From Phycisphaera sp. (GTDB taxonomy: Bacteria > Planctomycetota > Phycisphaerae > Phycisphaerales > Phycisphaeraceae), in the NCBI GenBank assembly GCA_016125215.1, contig WGMF01000016.1:1-64000 (forward strand): 64,000 nt of DNA, given 5' to 3'. The notes beneath the pieces were generated by a model. That model was not told the origin of the DNA. It saw only the letters and a program-made list of their open reading frames with translations, and searched no databases. How positions within the stretch are numbered: position 1 is the stretch's first letter; each line of letters starts with the position of its first letter. This document shows positions 17,458 to 25,381 of the stretch, piece by piece. The position numbers were made by a program, and so were the translations under genes.

Positions 17458-18663
17458 CTATTTTACGGTATTGCGCTTGTGGCGTCTATGTTCCTCGGTG
17501 CTGACTGGAGGATTGGCGTTCCCGGAGGTTTCCTTCACAACATCGGGTTTCCACGTGTTATCGACTCGTTTTTCGAGTTCTGCCAGGACACGCGCTTCGA
17601 CATCTTCTCCGCCGGCCTTGGCCGTGTCGACGACAAGGTCCACGAATTCCGCGGGCGTGAGGTTGCGGCGCTTGAGCAGCTCGATGAACCCGGCTTCTTT
17701 GGGGCGGTTGCGCAGGGCGTCGAGCGGGGCAAGCACGACGACCATCGGGGTCGAGTCGTTTCGTCGGGCGGAGTAACTGTACGACCCCAGGCCACGCGAA
17801 TTGGGTTTGATCGACTCGGCAAGCTTGTTGCCACGGTTGGCCAGCTCTTCGAGCTTCTGTGAAGCGATGACCGCGATCTGGATGTCGCCGTCGCCCTTGA
17901 AGCCCAGCCAGCGCTGGCCCTCGGTCATCTGCCGGGTGGGGAAGCCGACCATGCGCATGACGTTGCGACCGGGGAAGGCGGAGTCGGCTTGCTGCTTGGC
18001 AATGTTCTGTCTTTCGCGGTAGCGGTTTTCGAGGATCTGGTCGATGTCCGCCCGGTCGGAGGCCTGTTGGGCGGCCAGTCGGTCGAGGCGGACCTGGTTG
18101 TCGATGGTGACGCTGTCAATGAGCCAGAGGTCGCTGACGAGTGCTTCGTCGGGGCCGAGGATCTTTTCGACTTTGACGGAATGGATGTGGCCGTACTCCC
18201 CGACGGTCAGGTTCGGGAGGGTGTTGACGCCTGCGGTGGCGTCGTCGCGTGTGGGGACCAGTCGCAGTGTGCGTCCCATTCCGTTGAGCGTGATGCGTAG
18301 CTCGCGTGTGTTTTCCTGGATGTACTGGTCGAGGGTCATCCGTTTGCTGCTGGGGTAGCGAGCGTCGAAATCGGGGAAGACGTAGTAAACGTCCTCGAAC
18401 TCGACGTACCTTGCGGCGTAGTTTGGCCAGAACTGTTGCCACATGGCCCGCTTGGTCCCGACCAGGCCGGTGTCGGAAGGGTCGGGGTGGTCGGCGATTT
18501 GGCCCGGTGTGGTGTGGGGTGCGGGTTGGGTTTCGGTGGAGTTATCGAATACCGAGCCGGGCGTGTCGTCGTAGTCCGGTTTGTCGTCTGCCAGACAGAG
18601 GATGGTCACGCCGGGAAACACGCACAAGCAAACCCACGCGAAAAACAGTCGGCTAAGGTTCAT
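17458..18663 (-). CDS. Exported protein of unknown function
   Basis: 401 residues with a signal peptide (LFFAWVCLCVFPGVTILCLA) and a proline/threonine-rich linker (about residues 30-60). The mature region combines a helix-rich segment (SDRADIDQILENRYRERQNIAKQQ) with hydrophobic strands such as TPMVVVLAPLDAL. No family was recognised. It ends 22 bp before mcsA and reads in the same direction, so it may be the first gene of a three-gene unit with mcsA-mcsB. A link to protein quality control would be guesswork. Confidence 0.7.
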   Translation of the reverse strand: MNLSRLFFAWVCLCVFPGVTILCLADDKPDYDDTPGSVFDNSTETQPAPHTTPGQIADHPDPSDTGLVGTKRAMWQQFWPNYAARYVEFEDVYYVFPDFDARYPSSKRMTLDQYIQENTRELRITLNGMGRTLRLVPTRDDATAGVNTLPNLTVGEYGHIHSVKVEKILGPDEALVSDLWLIDSVTIDNQVRLDRLAAQQASDRADIDQILENRYRERQNIAKQQADSAFPGRNVMRMVGFPTRQMTEGQRWLGFKGDGDIQIAVIASQKLEELANRGNKLAESIKPNSRGLGSYSYSARRNDSTPMVVVLAPLDALRNRPKEAGFIELLKRRNLTPAEFVDLVVDTAKAGGEDVEARVLAELEKRVDNTWKPDVVKETSGNANPPVSTEEHRRHKRNTVK

Positions 18664-18784
18664 CCGTGACCTCCGGGCCAGAGGGGTAATTCAACGACTT
18701 ATAGTTTAACCGAACAGGTCGGCAGGTCATTGCGTGTGGTGATGAAAGACCCGTGAAAAACCGGTCGGCGAGGGGAGACTTGAA

Positions 18785-18858
18785 TACACCCGGCAGGGCT
18801 CGAACCTGCAACCTGCGGCTCCGTAGGCCGCCGCTCTATCCAATTGAGCTACGGGTGC
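18785..18858 (-). tRNA. tRNA-Arg (anticodon ACG)
   Basis: Folds as a standard 74-nt cloverleaf: acceptor GCACCCG/CGGGTGT, D stem GCTC/GAGC, anticodon stem GCGGC/GCCGC with loop CTACGGA, and T arm GCAGG TTCGAGC CCTGC. The anticodon ACG reads CGN codons after A34 deamination to inosine. The 3' CCA is not encoded. Confidence 0.95.
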
Positions 18859-18914
18859 GTCGCGTGCAAAGAGGCATTGTAGATCAAGCCGGTGCGGGTC
18901 ACAAGCGGGGGGAG

Positions 18915-19020
18915 TAGCCGCAGATGAACGCAGATGGACGCGGATGGGAAAAGGAAAATACAGCATTAGCCAAGAACGCCAAGAACACGCTTTGCCTCTA
19001 TCGGCGTTTATCGGCGGCTA
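18915..19020. repeat. Inverted repeat of TAGCCGCNGATNAACGC type
   Basis: The left arm is TAGCCGCAGATGAACGCAGA (from 18915, continuing with 10-bp period to 18946). The right arm at 18998-19020 is the reverse complement of a TAGCCGCCGATAAACGCCGA version. A CGCCAAGA-type module (18967-18989) lies between. The TAG at the outer edge of the right arm is the dsbD stop codon. The whole 18664-19017 gap otherwise holds only the tRNA. Confidence 0.8.
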
Positions 19021-20952
19021 TTTCTGCCTTGCCTTTTCCACCGCGGCCACGACCTGTTCGACGGTGTAGAAGTCGCCCTTGAAGACCTCGCGGCCGTCGG
19101 GGGCAAAGATGACGAGAAGGGGGATCGTCAAACGGTCGACGGAGCGGAGCATGTTGTTGCCGGCGGTGTTGTCCTTACTTGTGATGTCGACCTTGATCGG
19201 CGTCACCCCCCCCGCCCCCGGGAGTTTGAAGAGGGCGACTACACGCGGGTCGTGGAGTACGCTCTGTTCGAGGGTCTTGCAGTTGAGGCACCATTCGGCG
19301 GTGAAGTCCATGACGACGACGCTGCCTTTTGCCTTGGCGTCGGTGAAGCGCTGCGGGGTGTAGTAGACCCAATCGATCGGGCCTTTGTCGGTCAGGCGTT
19401 GGCCGAGCACGATTGAGGAGAGGACCACGATCACGCCGAGTGAGACGAAGACGCTCCGCCAGACGGGCTTGCGTGTGATGCGCAGCGTCTTCCATGCGAG
19501 CCAGAGTCCCGCGACGGCGGTGAAGCCAAAGACGACCCACCAGTAGAGGCTCGACGGCGGTTGTTCCGGTGGACGTGGGATCAGGCCGATCACGCCGATG
19601 CCTACGAAATAGGCCGCGGCCGCGAGCATGAACAGGCCCATGATCTGCTTGAGCAGTTCGCTGCCCGGCCCGGTGCGGGGAAGCTTGTCGATGAGCTTGG
19701 TGTTGATCGTAAGGATGAAGTAGGGCAGGGCCATGCCCAGGCCGATGAAGGCGAAGGTGGGCAGCGAAACGGTGGGGGGCTTTTGCGTTGCCCAACCGAT
19801 CGCGGCCCCCATAAACGGCGCGGTGCAGGGCGTCGAGAGCACAGCGGTCATCACGCCGAACCCGAAGCTGCCGAGCAGGGTGTCTTGTTTAGGGGTGACG
19901 TTGTAGACCGCGGTGGGGAGTCGGAAGGCGAAAAGCCCGCACATGCCCACCGCCATCGCCGCGATGAAGGCGCCCACACCGATGGTGAAGACTGGGTATT
20001 GAAAGAGCTTGTTCACCGCGTCGAAGCCGGAGACGGAAGCGATGGCCGCCCCGACCGCCAGCCAGAACGCCACGACGCCCAGCGACATGCTGATGCCCAG
20101 TGGCAGGACCTTGCCGTGCGCCGCCTGTTGCAGAGATAACACCTTGATAGGGATCACGGGCAGGACGCAGGGCGTGAAGTTCAAGAGGAACCCGCCCACC
20201 GCCGCGACAAGCCACAGCGCGATCAACCCGACGCCGGTGTCCGCGTCGATGTGGAAGCGTAAACCGAACAGATCGAAGGCAACGCTCTTCTCTCCGGGGG
20301 GAGTTGAACCGGAGTGGATTTTTGCCCAGACGCCTGCGTCGAAGCCCCGGAAGGTTTCGTCGGTGTCGACGGTGGGGGGCGTCTGGTTGGCGAGTGTCGC
20401 GGGGTCGACGATGTCGAGTGTTACGGTAACAGGCTGATCGAAGACCGGGGCGAGGCAGGTGTGTTCATCACACGACTGGTAGGTCACGTTGAGTGTGAGC
20501 GCGGTTTTACCCAGCGGTGTATCGGGGTTGATCGTGACGGGAACGTAGGCGACCGCCTTGCCCGCGAAGACGGCGTAGTCCACCGATTCACCGGTGAAAT
20601 CGACCTTGACCGTGACCGGTTTGGGCCATTGGATGAAGCCGGTGTGAGCGGTGAAAGTGTGGGGTATCTGCTGGTCGGGGGGTGCGGTGATCTGGGTCTT
20701 GATGTAATCGGAGGCCTCGCCGAGCTGGGGGGGAACCTGCGGGTCGTTCGTGTGGATGTGCCAGTGCTCATCGTGGTCGAAGACGACAGCAATAGCGATG
20801 TCCTGCCCGGGGGCAGCCACGGTGCGCTGGGCGGTCGCGGTGACGTGGACCCGGCTGGAAGAGTCCATAAACCCCTGACCAAGGGTCGTCCGGGTTACAA
20901 AAAAAGCTGACAAGATCAGCAACGGCAGAGGCCATCGAAGAAATCGGTTCAT
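19018..20952 (-). CDS. dsbD: DsbD-type thiol:disulfide reductase
   Basis: 644 residues. A signal peptide is followed by a periplasmic DsbD-alpha-like domain (about 30-190) with a cysteine pair in YQSCDEHTCLAP, then eight membrane segments with two redox cysteines in FTPCVLPVIPIKV and STPCTAPFMG, then a C-terminal thioredoxin-like domain with EWCLNC. Electrons from cytoplasmic thioredoxin would pass through the membrane core to the periplasm for cytochrome c maturation or disulfide repair. The inner ATG (MNRFLRWPLPLL) gives a clean signal peptide. Its stop codon is supplied by the intergenic repeat. Confidence 0.92.
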   Translation of the reverse strand: MNRFLRWPLPLLILSAFFVTRTTLGQGFMDSSSRVHVTATAQRTVAAPGQDIAIAVVFDHDEHWHIHTNDPQVPPQLGEASDYIKTQITAPPDQQIPHTFTAHTGFIQWPKPVTVKVDFTGESVDYAVFAGKAVAYVPVTINPDTPLGKTALTLNVTYQSCDEHTCLAPVFDQPVTVTLDIVDPATLANQTPPTVDTDETFRGFDAGVWAKIHSGSTPPGEKSVAFDLFGLRFHIDADTGVGLIALWLVAAVGGFLLNFTPCVLPVIPIKVLSLQQAAHGKVLPLGISMSLGVVAFWLAVGAAIASVSGFDAVNKLFQYPVFTIGVGAFIAAMAVGMCGLFAFRLPTAVYNVTPKQDTLLGSFGFGVMTAVLSTPCTAPFMGAAIGWATQKPPTVSLPTFAFIGLGMALPYFILTINTKLIDKLPRTGPGSELLKQIMGLFMLAAAAYFVGIGVIGLIPRPPEQPPSSLYWWVVFGFTAVAGLWLAWKTLRITRKPVWRSVFVSLGVIVVLSSIVLGQRLTDKGPIDWVYYTPQRFTDAKAKGSVVVMDFTAEWCLNCKTLEQSVLHDPRVVALFKLPGAGGVTPIKVDITSKDNTAGNNMLRSVDRLTIPLLVIFAPDGREVFKGDFYTVEQVVAAVEKARQK

Positions 20953-21120
20953 GGGCGGGTAGGGGGCGTTGGGGTATTTCATGTTCCGATACAGAAACCG
21001 CAGATTACGCAGATTTCACAGGTTCAGATCAGACGCGGGGTGTCGCAGAGCTTTCAAGCCAAACCCCCGGTGGTTCCGATATTAAGCGATAACCCGCCTT
21101 TGGGTGTATTTGTTCCCCAA

Positions 21121-21213
21121 CCCGTCACCCGTCACCCGTCACCCGTCACCCGTCACCCGTCACCCGTCACCCGTCACCCGTCACCCGTCACCCGTCACCC
21201 GTCACCCGTCACC
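21121..21213 (+). repeat. Heptanucleotide tandem repeat (CCCGTCA)13 before fliM
   Basis: About 13.3 perfect copies of CCCGTCA run to five bases before the fliM ATG, occupying the leader and ribosome-binding region. No Shine-Dalgarno sequence is visible between the repeat and the ATG. Because 7 is not a multiple of 3, all three forward frames read the same heptapeptide cycle PVTRHPS without stops. An in-frame GTG at 21104 could feed through the repeat into fliM at the present copy number. Confidence 0.95.
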
Positions 21214-21217
21214 AATC

Positions 21218-22243
21218 ATGCCCGAAGTCCTTGACCAGTCCGAAGTCGATGCTCTTCTTGCCGCGGTCGATAGCGGTGAAGTCAAGGAGGTCGCGCAAGA
21301 GGGCGAGCTCAAGGTTTTTTCCCGCCGGCACCACGGGGCCGCCCCCGACGCCGAGATCAAGCCTTACGACTTCAAACGCCCCGAGCGCGTGAGCAAGGAG
21401 CAGATGCGCGCGATCGAGAACCTGCACGAGGCGTTCAGCCGAAACTTCGGCGCCTCGCTCTCGGGCTTCCTGCGGACGATCATGGAGTGCCGTGTCTCGA
21501 ACATCGAACAGATGACCTTCAGCGAGTTCACCCACTCGCTTCCCAACCCGACGTGCTTCAACCTGCTCTCGTGCGAGCCGCTCGAAGGCAGCATGTGCCT
21601 CGAGATCAGCCCGCTGATCGTCTACCCCGTGATCGACCGCCTGCTCGGCGGGTCCAACGCGGACCTGTTCATCCCCCAGCGCCCGCTGACCGCTATCGAG
21701 ATGCGGCTGGTCGGCAAGATCATCGCCCGTGCGATGTCCGCGCTCAAGGAAGCCTGGTCCACCGTGCTCAACCTCGAGTTCAAACTCACCGAGAGCGAGA
21801 GCAACCCGCAGCTCGTCCAGATCGTTCCCCCCAACGAGGTGGTGGTCGTGGTGAGTTTTGAGCTGAAGATGGGCGGACGGGCCGGCACGATGAGCCTGTG
21901 CATCCCCTACAACGTCACCGAGCCGGTCATCGAAAAACTGTCCAACCAGACCTGGGCCGCCTACAAACGCAACAAGCGCGACGTCAAGCTGCGCGGCAAG
22001 GTGGCCACCCAACTCGACGCCGCCAAGCTCACCGTCAAGAGCGTCCTGGCCGAGACGAGCATCAAGCTCTCCGAACTCATGTCCCTGCAGGTCGGCGACG
22101 TGATCCTCACCGAAAAACCCGCCACCGCGCCGCTGACATTGCTCATCGGCGGCCGGCGAAAACACATCGGGCACCTCGGCCAATACCGGGGCAACCGCGC
22201 TTTCAAGGTCCTGCGCGCCTATCAGCCCAAAGACCGGGTGTGA
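21218..22243 (+). CDS. fliM: Flagellar motor switch protein FliM
   Basis: 341 residues from the ATG just after the heptamer repeat. The N-terminus LDQSEVDALLAAVDSG is the CheY-P-binding motif, the middle domain (YDFKRPERVSKEQMRAIENLHEAF onward) builds the C ring and binds FliG, and the C-terminal SpoA domain (SIKLSELMSLQVGDVI) binds FliN. The upstream in-frame extension would add a PVTRHPS repeat peptide that FliM proteins do not have. No other flagellar gene is in the window. The following genes are a STAS protein and an RsbW-like ATPase in the same direction. Confidence 0.95.
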   Translation: MPEVLDQSEVDALLAAVDSGEVKEVAQEGELKVFSRRHHGAAPDAEIKPYDFKRPERVSKEQMRAIENLHEAFSRNFGASLSGFLRTIMECRVSNIEQMTFSEFTHSLPNPTCFNLLSCEPLEGSMCLEISPLIVYPVIDRLLGGSNADLFIPQRPLTAIEMRLVGKIIARAMSALKEAWSTVLNLEFKLTESESNPQLVQIVPPNEVVVVVSFELKMGGRAGTMSLCIPYNVTEPVIEKLSNQTWAAYKRNKRDVKLRGKVATQLDAAKLTVKSVLAETSIKLSELMSLQVGDVILTEKPATAPLTLLIGGRRKHIGHLGQYRGNRAFKVLRAYQPKDRV

Positions 22244-22317
22244 ACCCTCCTTCCCATCTTGACTTCCCACTCCAGCGCACTTAAATTGCGCTGACGCCAG
22301 CATTCAGGAGTCCCCGC

Positions 22318-22677
22318 ATGGCAACCCCCGGCTCACGCCTCAAGGTCAAACGCGATGGCGAGGTCACACGCATCGCCTTCACCGACCGAAACATCCTCGA
22401 GGAGGCGAGCATCCAGCAGATCGGCGATGAGGTCGCACGACTCATCGAAGCCACCAACAACCCCAAGCTGCTCATCAGCTTCGAGAATGTCGAGCACCTC
22501 TCCTCCGCGGCGCTGGGCGCGCTCATCACGATCAACAACAAGGTCCGTCACAAGGGCGGGCAACTGCGTCTGTCCAACATCGACGCGCAGATTTACGAAG
22601 TCTTCGTGATTACCCGCCTCAACAAACTCTTCCAGATCTTCCCCGACAACGAACAGGCCATCGCCAGTTTCAAGTAA
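22318..22677 (+). CDS. STAS-domain anti-sigma-factor antagonist
   Basis: 119 residues forming a single STAS domain. The segment NPKLLISFENVEHLSSAALGALITINNKV holds the serine normally phosphorylated by RsbW/SpoIIAB kinases (S in HLSSAALG). It would act as a phosphorylation-controlled switch that binds the kinase and frees a sigma factor or another target. The next gene encodes a matching ATPase 60 bp away, so the two are a likely partner pair. Confidence 0.88.
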   Translation: MATPGSRLKVKRDGEVTRIAFTDRNILEEASIQQIGDEVARLIEATNNPKLLISFENVEHLSSAALGALITINNKVRHKGGQLRLSNIDAQIYEVFVITRLNKLFQIFPDNEQAIASFK

Positions 22678-22737
22678 ACCTCCCAATCCATGGTCGCCCA
22701 CCCCACACTTTAAGTCACCACGGAACAAACCCGCCCC

Positions 22738-23163
22738 ATGGGAGAAGACACAGTTCATCGCGTGGTCATCCCCAGCACCCTCGAAGAGGCCTGCCGGGTG
22801 CAGGAATTGATCCTCGAAGAGGTCGAGAAACTCGATTACAACGACAACGCCCGCTTTGCCATCCGACTCGCGCTTGACGAGGCCCTGGCCAACGCCATCC
22901 ACCACGGCAACCGCGACGACGCCAATAAAAAAGTCACCGTCCGTTACTCGGCCACGCCCCAAGAGGTCCGCATCACCGTTTGCGATGAGGGGCCCGGCTT
23001 CGTCCCCGACACCGTCCCCGACCCGACGTCCGAAGAGAACCTCATCAAGCCCCACGGCCGCGGCGTCATGCTTATCAAGGCTTATATGACCCGCGTCGAA
23101 TACTCCGACCGCGGCCGCTGCATCACCATGACCAAGGCCCGCAACTGCACGCTGCCCGATTAA
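22738..23163 (+). CDS. RsbW-like serine kinase (GHKL ATPase)
   Basis: 141 residues. The N box is FAIRLALDEALANAIHHGN, the G1 box is ITVCDEGPGFVPD and a G2-like region is NLIKPHGRGVMLIKAYM, all of the HATPase_c_2 type found in RsbW and SpoIIAB. It probably phosphorylates the STAS protein encoded just upstream and may bind a sigma factor. The target is not identifiable here. An overall acidic short C-terminal strand is typical. Confidence 0.88.
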   Translation: MGEDTVHRVVIPSTLEEACRVQELILEEVEKLDYNDNARFAIRLALDEALANAIHHGNRDDANKKVTVRYSATPQEVRITVCDEGPGFVPDTVPDPTSEENLIKPHGRGVMLIKAYMTRVEYSDRGRCITMTKARNCTLPD

Positions 23164-23275
23164 CGTCACCCGCGCAGTGCCCATCCCCGCCCACGACCGG
23201 CCGGGCAACACGGGCACCGATTTTCGGGGGATATTCACAGACCGCCCCTTACCCGATACACTACGCCAAGCCCAT

Positions 23276-23899
23276 GTGTATACCGTCCGTTTGACCGTGC
23301 CCAGCACCCGACAAACCCGTCACGCCCCGCCCACAACGACCGCCCGTCGCCTGCGTCTGTCCATCACGCACGCCGTGCCCCTCACCGGCCCATCCACCTC
23401 GACCTGGCTTAAAAAAAATTACCGCGCGGTCCTGCGTCAGGCCGGCGTCGGGGAGTGTGCCATCCACCTCCACATCGTCAGCGATAAAGAGATGGCACAG
23501 CTCCACCAGCAACACGCCGGCGTCGCGGGCACCACCGACGTGCTCACCTTCGACCTGCGCGATGACCCTGCCGACCCGCTAATCGAAGCCGACATCGTCA
23601 TGTGCATCGATGAAGCCCACCGCCAGGCAAACGTGCGCAACCACGATGTCAATACCGAACTGCTTCTCTACGCGACGCACGGCCTGCTCCACCTGCTGGG
23701 CTACGACGACCACGACCCGGCGCAATCCCAACGCATGCACAAACGCGAAGACGAACTTCTTCAAGCCGTCGGACTGGGTGAGGTCTACCACGCAACGCCC
23801 CACACCCGCAACATGGATACAAGCGCCCACCCGAACGCCGATTCCACTATCCGGGGGCGGGGTCGGGATCGGGATCGGGTTAGGGGGAGGGGGTTATGA
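23276..23899 (+). CDS. ybeY: Endoribonuclease YbeY
   Basis: About 207 residues. The zinc site HGLLHLLGYDDHD (HxxxHxxGxxxH pattern) and the upstream DVLTFDLRDDPADPLIEADIVMCIDEA define YbeY, which matures 16S rRNA 3' ends and takes part in ribosome quality control. The start is uncertain: a GTG at 23276 is used; other GTG codons lie nearby and the frame is open from 23177. The C-terminus is extended by a low-complexity RGRGRDRDRVRGRGL tail encoded by a G-rich stretch that also serves as ribosome-binding site for the next gene, which it overlaps by ATGA. Confidence 0.85.
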   Translation: MYTVRLTVPSTRQTRHAPPTTTARRLRLSITHAVPLTGPSTSTWLKKNYRAVLRQAGVGECAIHLHIVSDKEMAQLHQQHAGVAGTTDVLTFDLRDDPADPLIEADIVMCIDEAHRQANVRNHDVNTELLLYATHGLLHLLGYDDHDPAQSQRMHKREDELLQAVGLGEVYHATPHTRNMDTSAHPNADSTIRGRGRDRDRVRGRGL

Positions 23900-25203
23900 A
23901 GGGCACGCTCTGGATTGCGTTTTTTGCGGCGCTGGTGAGTTGCTACGCCAACGCCTGTTACGCCTCGCTGCGCATTTTCAGCAGAAAAAAACTTGAAGAG
24001 CTTCTCTCACAACGCGAACGCTCCGACCAGTTCCAGCCCTTCATCGATCGGATCGACCAGGTCCAGTTGATGGTCGGGATCGTGCGCGCGATCGTCAACA
24101 TGATCGTGCTCCTGGCGGTGCTGCACTACGTCCAGTATTCACTCTGGCCCATCAGCGAGCCCGGCACGCGCGACGACCTCTGGGCCCAGTACCTCACCGC
24201 GCTGCTCATCGCCGGCACGCTCGTGAGCATCTTTGGCGTGGCGATCTCTTCGAGCTGGGCACGCTACCGCGCGGAGAACCTCCTGGCCGCGTCGCTGCCC
24301 TTTATCAATATTGCCCTGCACGTCTTCCTGCCCATCGCCAACCTCCTGCACCTGACCGACCCGCTCGTCCGTCGCATCTCCGGCGTCGATGAAAAACCGA
24401 CCGACGGCGACGAGCAACTGAGCGAAGAACTCATCTCCGTCGTCGAGGAACACGAAAAAGGCGACGTGGATGAATCGCAGAGGCAGATGATCGAAGCCGT
24501 CGTCGAGTTCCGCTCGACCACCGCCGGCGAGATCATGACGCCGCGCACCGACGTGGTGGCCATCCCCGTCGAGGCGACGCTCGAAGACATCCGCCACGCG
24601 GTGATCGTCGAGGGCCACAGCCGGGTGCCGGTCTACGACGAGACCATCGACCACGTGGTCGGCATCCTGTACGCGCGGGACCTGATCGCGCAGCTCGGCT
24701 CGGACAAGCCCCTGGAACTGCGCAAGACCCTGCGCGAAGTTCTGATGGTCCCCGAGAGCAAGTCCGTGCGTGACCTGCTCGCCGAGTTCAAGAGCAAAAA
24801 GGTCCACATCGCTATCGTGCTCGACGAATACGGCGGGACAGCCGGGCTGGTGACCATCGAGGACGTGCTCGAAGAACTGGTCGGCGAGATCGAGGACGAA
24901 TACGAACAAACCGAGGAACGCCCCTCGATCCGCAGGCTCGACGACCACAGCGCCGAAGTGGACGGACGGGTCTACATCGACGACCTCAACGACGAAATGG
25001 ACCTCGAACTGCCCGAGGACGAAGACTACGACACGGTGGGGGGTTACGTCTTCTCAACGCTCGGCCACGTGCCCGCAGCGGATGAAACCTTTGAGCGCGA
25101 CGGCGTGCGCGTCACCGTGACCGAGGCCGACCGCACCAAGGTGGTCAGCGTCCGCATCGAGGCGCTCGAACACAGCGAAAACGAAGAGGGCGACGGGGTG
25201 TGA
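23896..25203 (+). CDS. CNNM/CorC-HlyC family membrane protein with CBS domains
   Basis: 435 residues. An N-terminal membrane domain of three to four segments (to about residue 150) is followed by a CBS pair beginning with VEFRSTTAGEIMTPRTDVVAIPV, and a C-terminal CorC_HlyC domain with GGYVFSTLGHVPAADETFERDGVRVTV. The motif VLDEYGGTAGLVTIEDVLEELVGEIEDE is diagnostic. Related proteins take part in magnesium or cobalt efflux. The ybeY-corC order is common in bacteria. Four-base overlap with ybeY indicates coupling. Confidence 0.92.
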   Translation: MKGTLWIAFFAALVSCYANACYASLRIFSRKKLEELLSQRERSDQFQPFIDRIDQVQLMVGIVRAIVNMIVLLAVLHYVQYSLWPISEPGTRDDLWAQYLTALLIAGTLVSIFGVAISSSWARYRAENLLAASLPFINIALHVFLPIANLLHLTDPLVRRISGVDEKPTDGDEQLSEELISVVEEHEKGDVDESQRQMIEAVVEFRSTTAGEIMTPRTDVVAIPVEATLEDIRHAVIVEGHSRVPVYDETIDHVVGILYARDLIAQLGSDKPLELRKTLREVLMVPESKSVRDLLAEFKSKKVHIAIVLDEYGGTAGLVTIEDVLEELVGEIEDEYEQTEERPSIRRLDDHSAEVDGRVYIDDLNDEMDLELPEDEDYDTVGGYVFSTLGHVPAADETFERDGVRVTVTEADRTKVVSVRIEALEHSENEEGDGV

Positions 25204-25218
25204 GTTCGGGATTGAAAA

Positions 25219-25346
25219 CTCCCCTCCCTCTTCAGAGGGAGGGGCTGGGGGAGGGTGTTAAGAATCCCCACAATGGGAAAGCGAATGGAATACCAAACAG
25301 CACATCCCCTCCCCAACCCCTCCCCTTCAAAGGGGAGGGGCTTTTT
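25219..25346. repeat. Mirrored pair of CCCCTCCCC hairpin elements
   Basis: The first hairpin (25221-25244, stem CCCCTCCCTCT/AGAGGGAGGGG) is followed by GCTGGGGGAGGGTG. The second (25303-25340) is the same element inverted, with CCCCTCCCCAACCCC before the hairpin. The spacer of about 50 bp has no gene. A single related copy lies at 57411-57437. Confidence 0.8.
25317..25346 (+). terminator. Intrinsic terminator after the ybeY-corC unit
   Basis: Stem CCCCTCCCC/GGGGAGGGG closed by TTCAAA, then CTTTTT. It lies between the CorC-like gene and cysS and would end transcription from the fliM-corC side. Confidence 0.7.
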
Positions 25347-25381
25347 ATGCACATTCTGAGTTTCAACGTGTAACTATATCC

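Noticed and set aside
18664-19017. Riboswitch or other structured RNA near dsbD
   Set aside because: Only the tRNA and the inverted repeats explain the structure; no known riboswitch core was seen here or in the other long gaps.
21121-21213. CRISPR array
   Set aside because: The repeats are contiguous 7-mers with no spacers and there are no cas genes.
21040-21234. Small protein made of PVTRHPS repeats
   Set aside because: It is only the translation of the heptamer tandem repeat, which is open in all forward frames; no start-site support.
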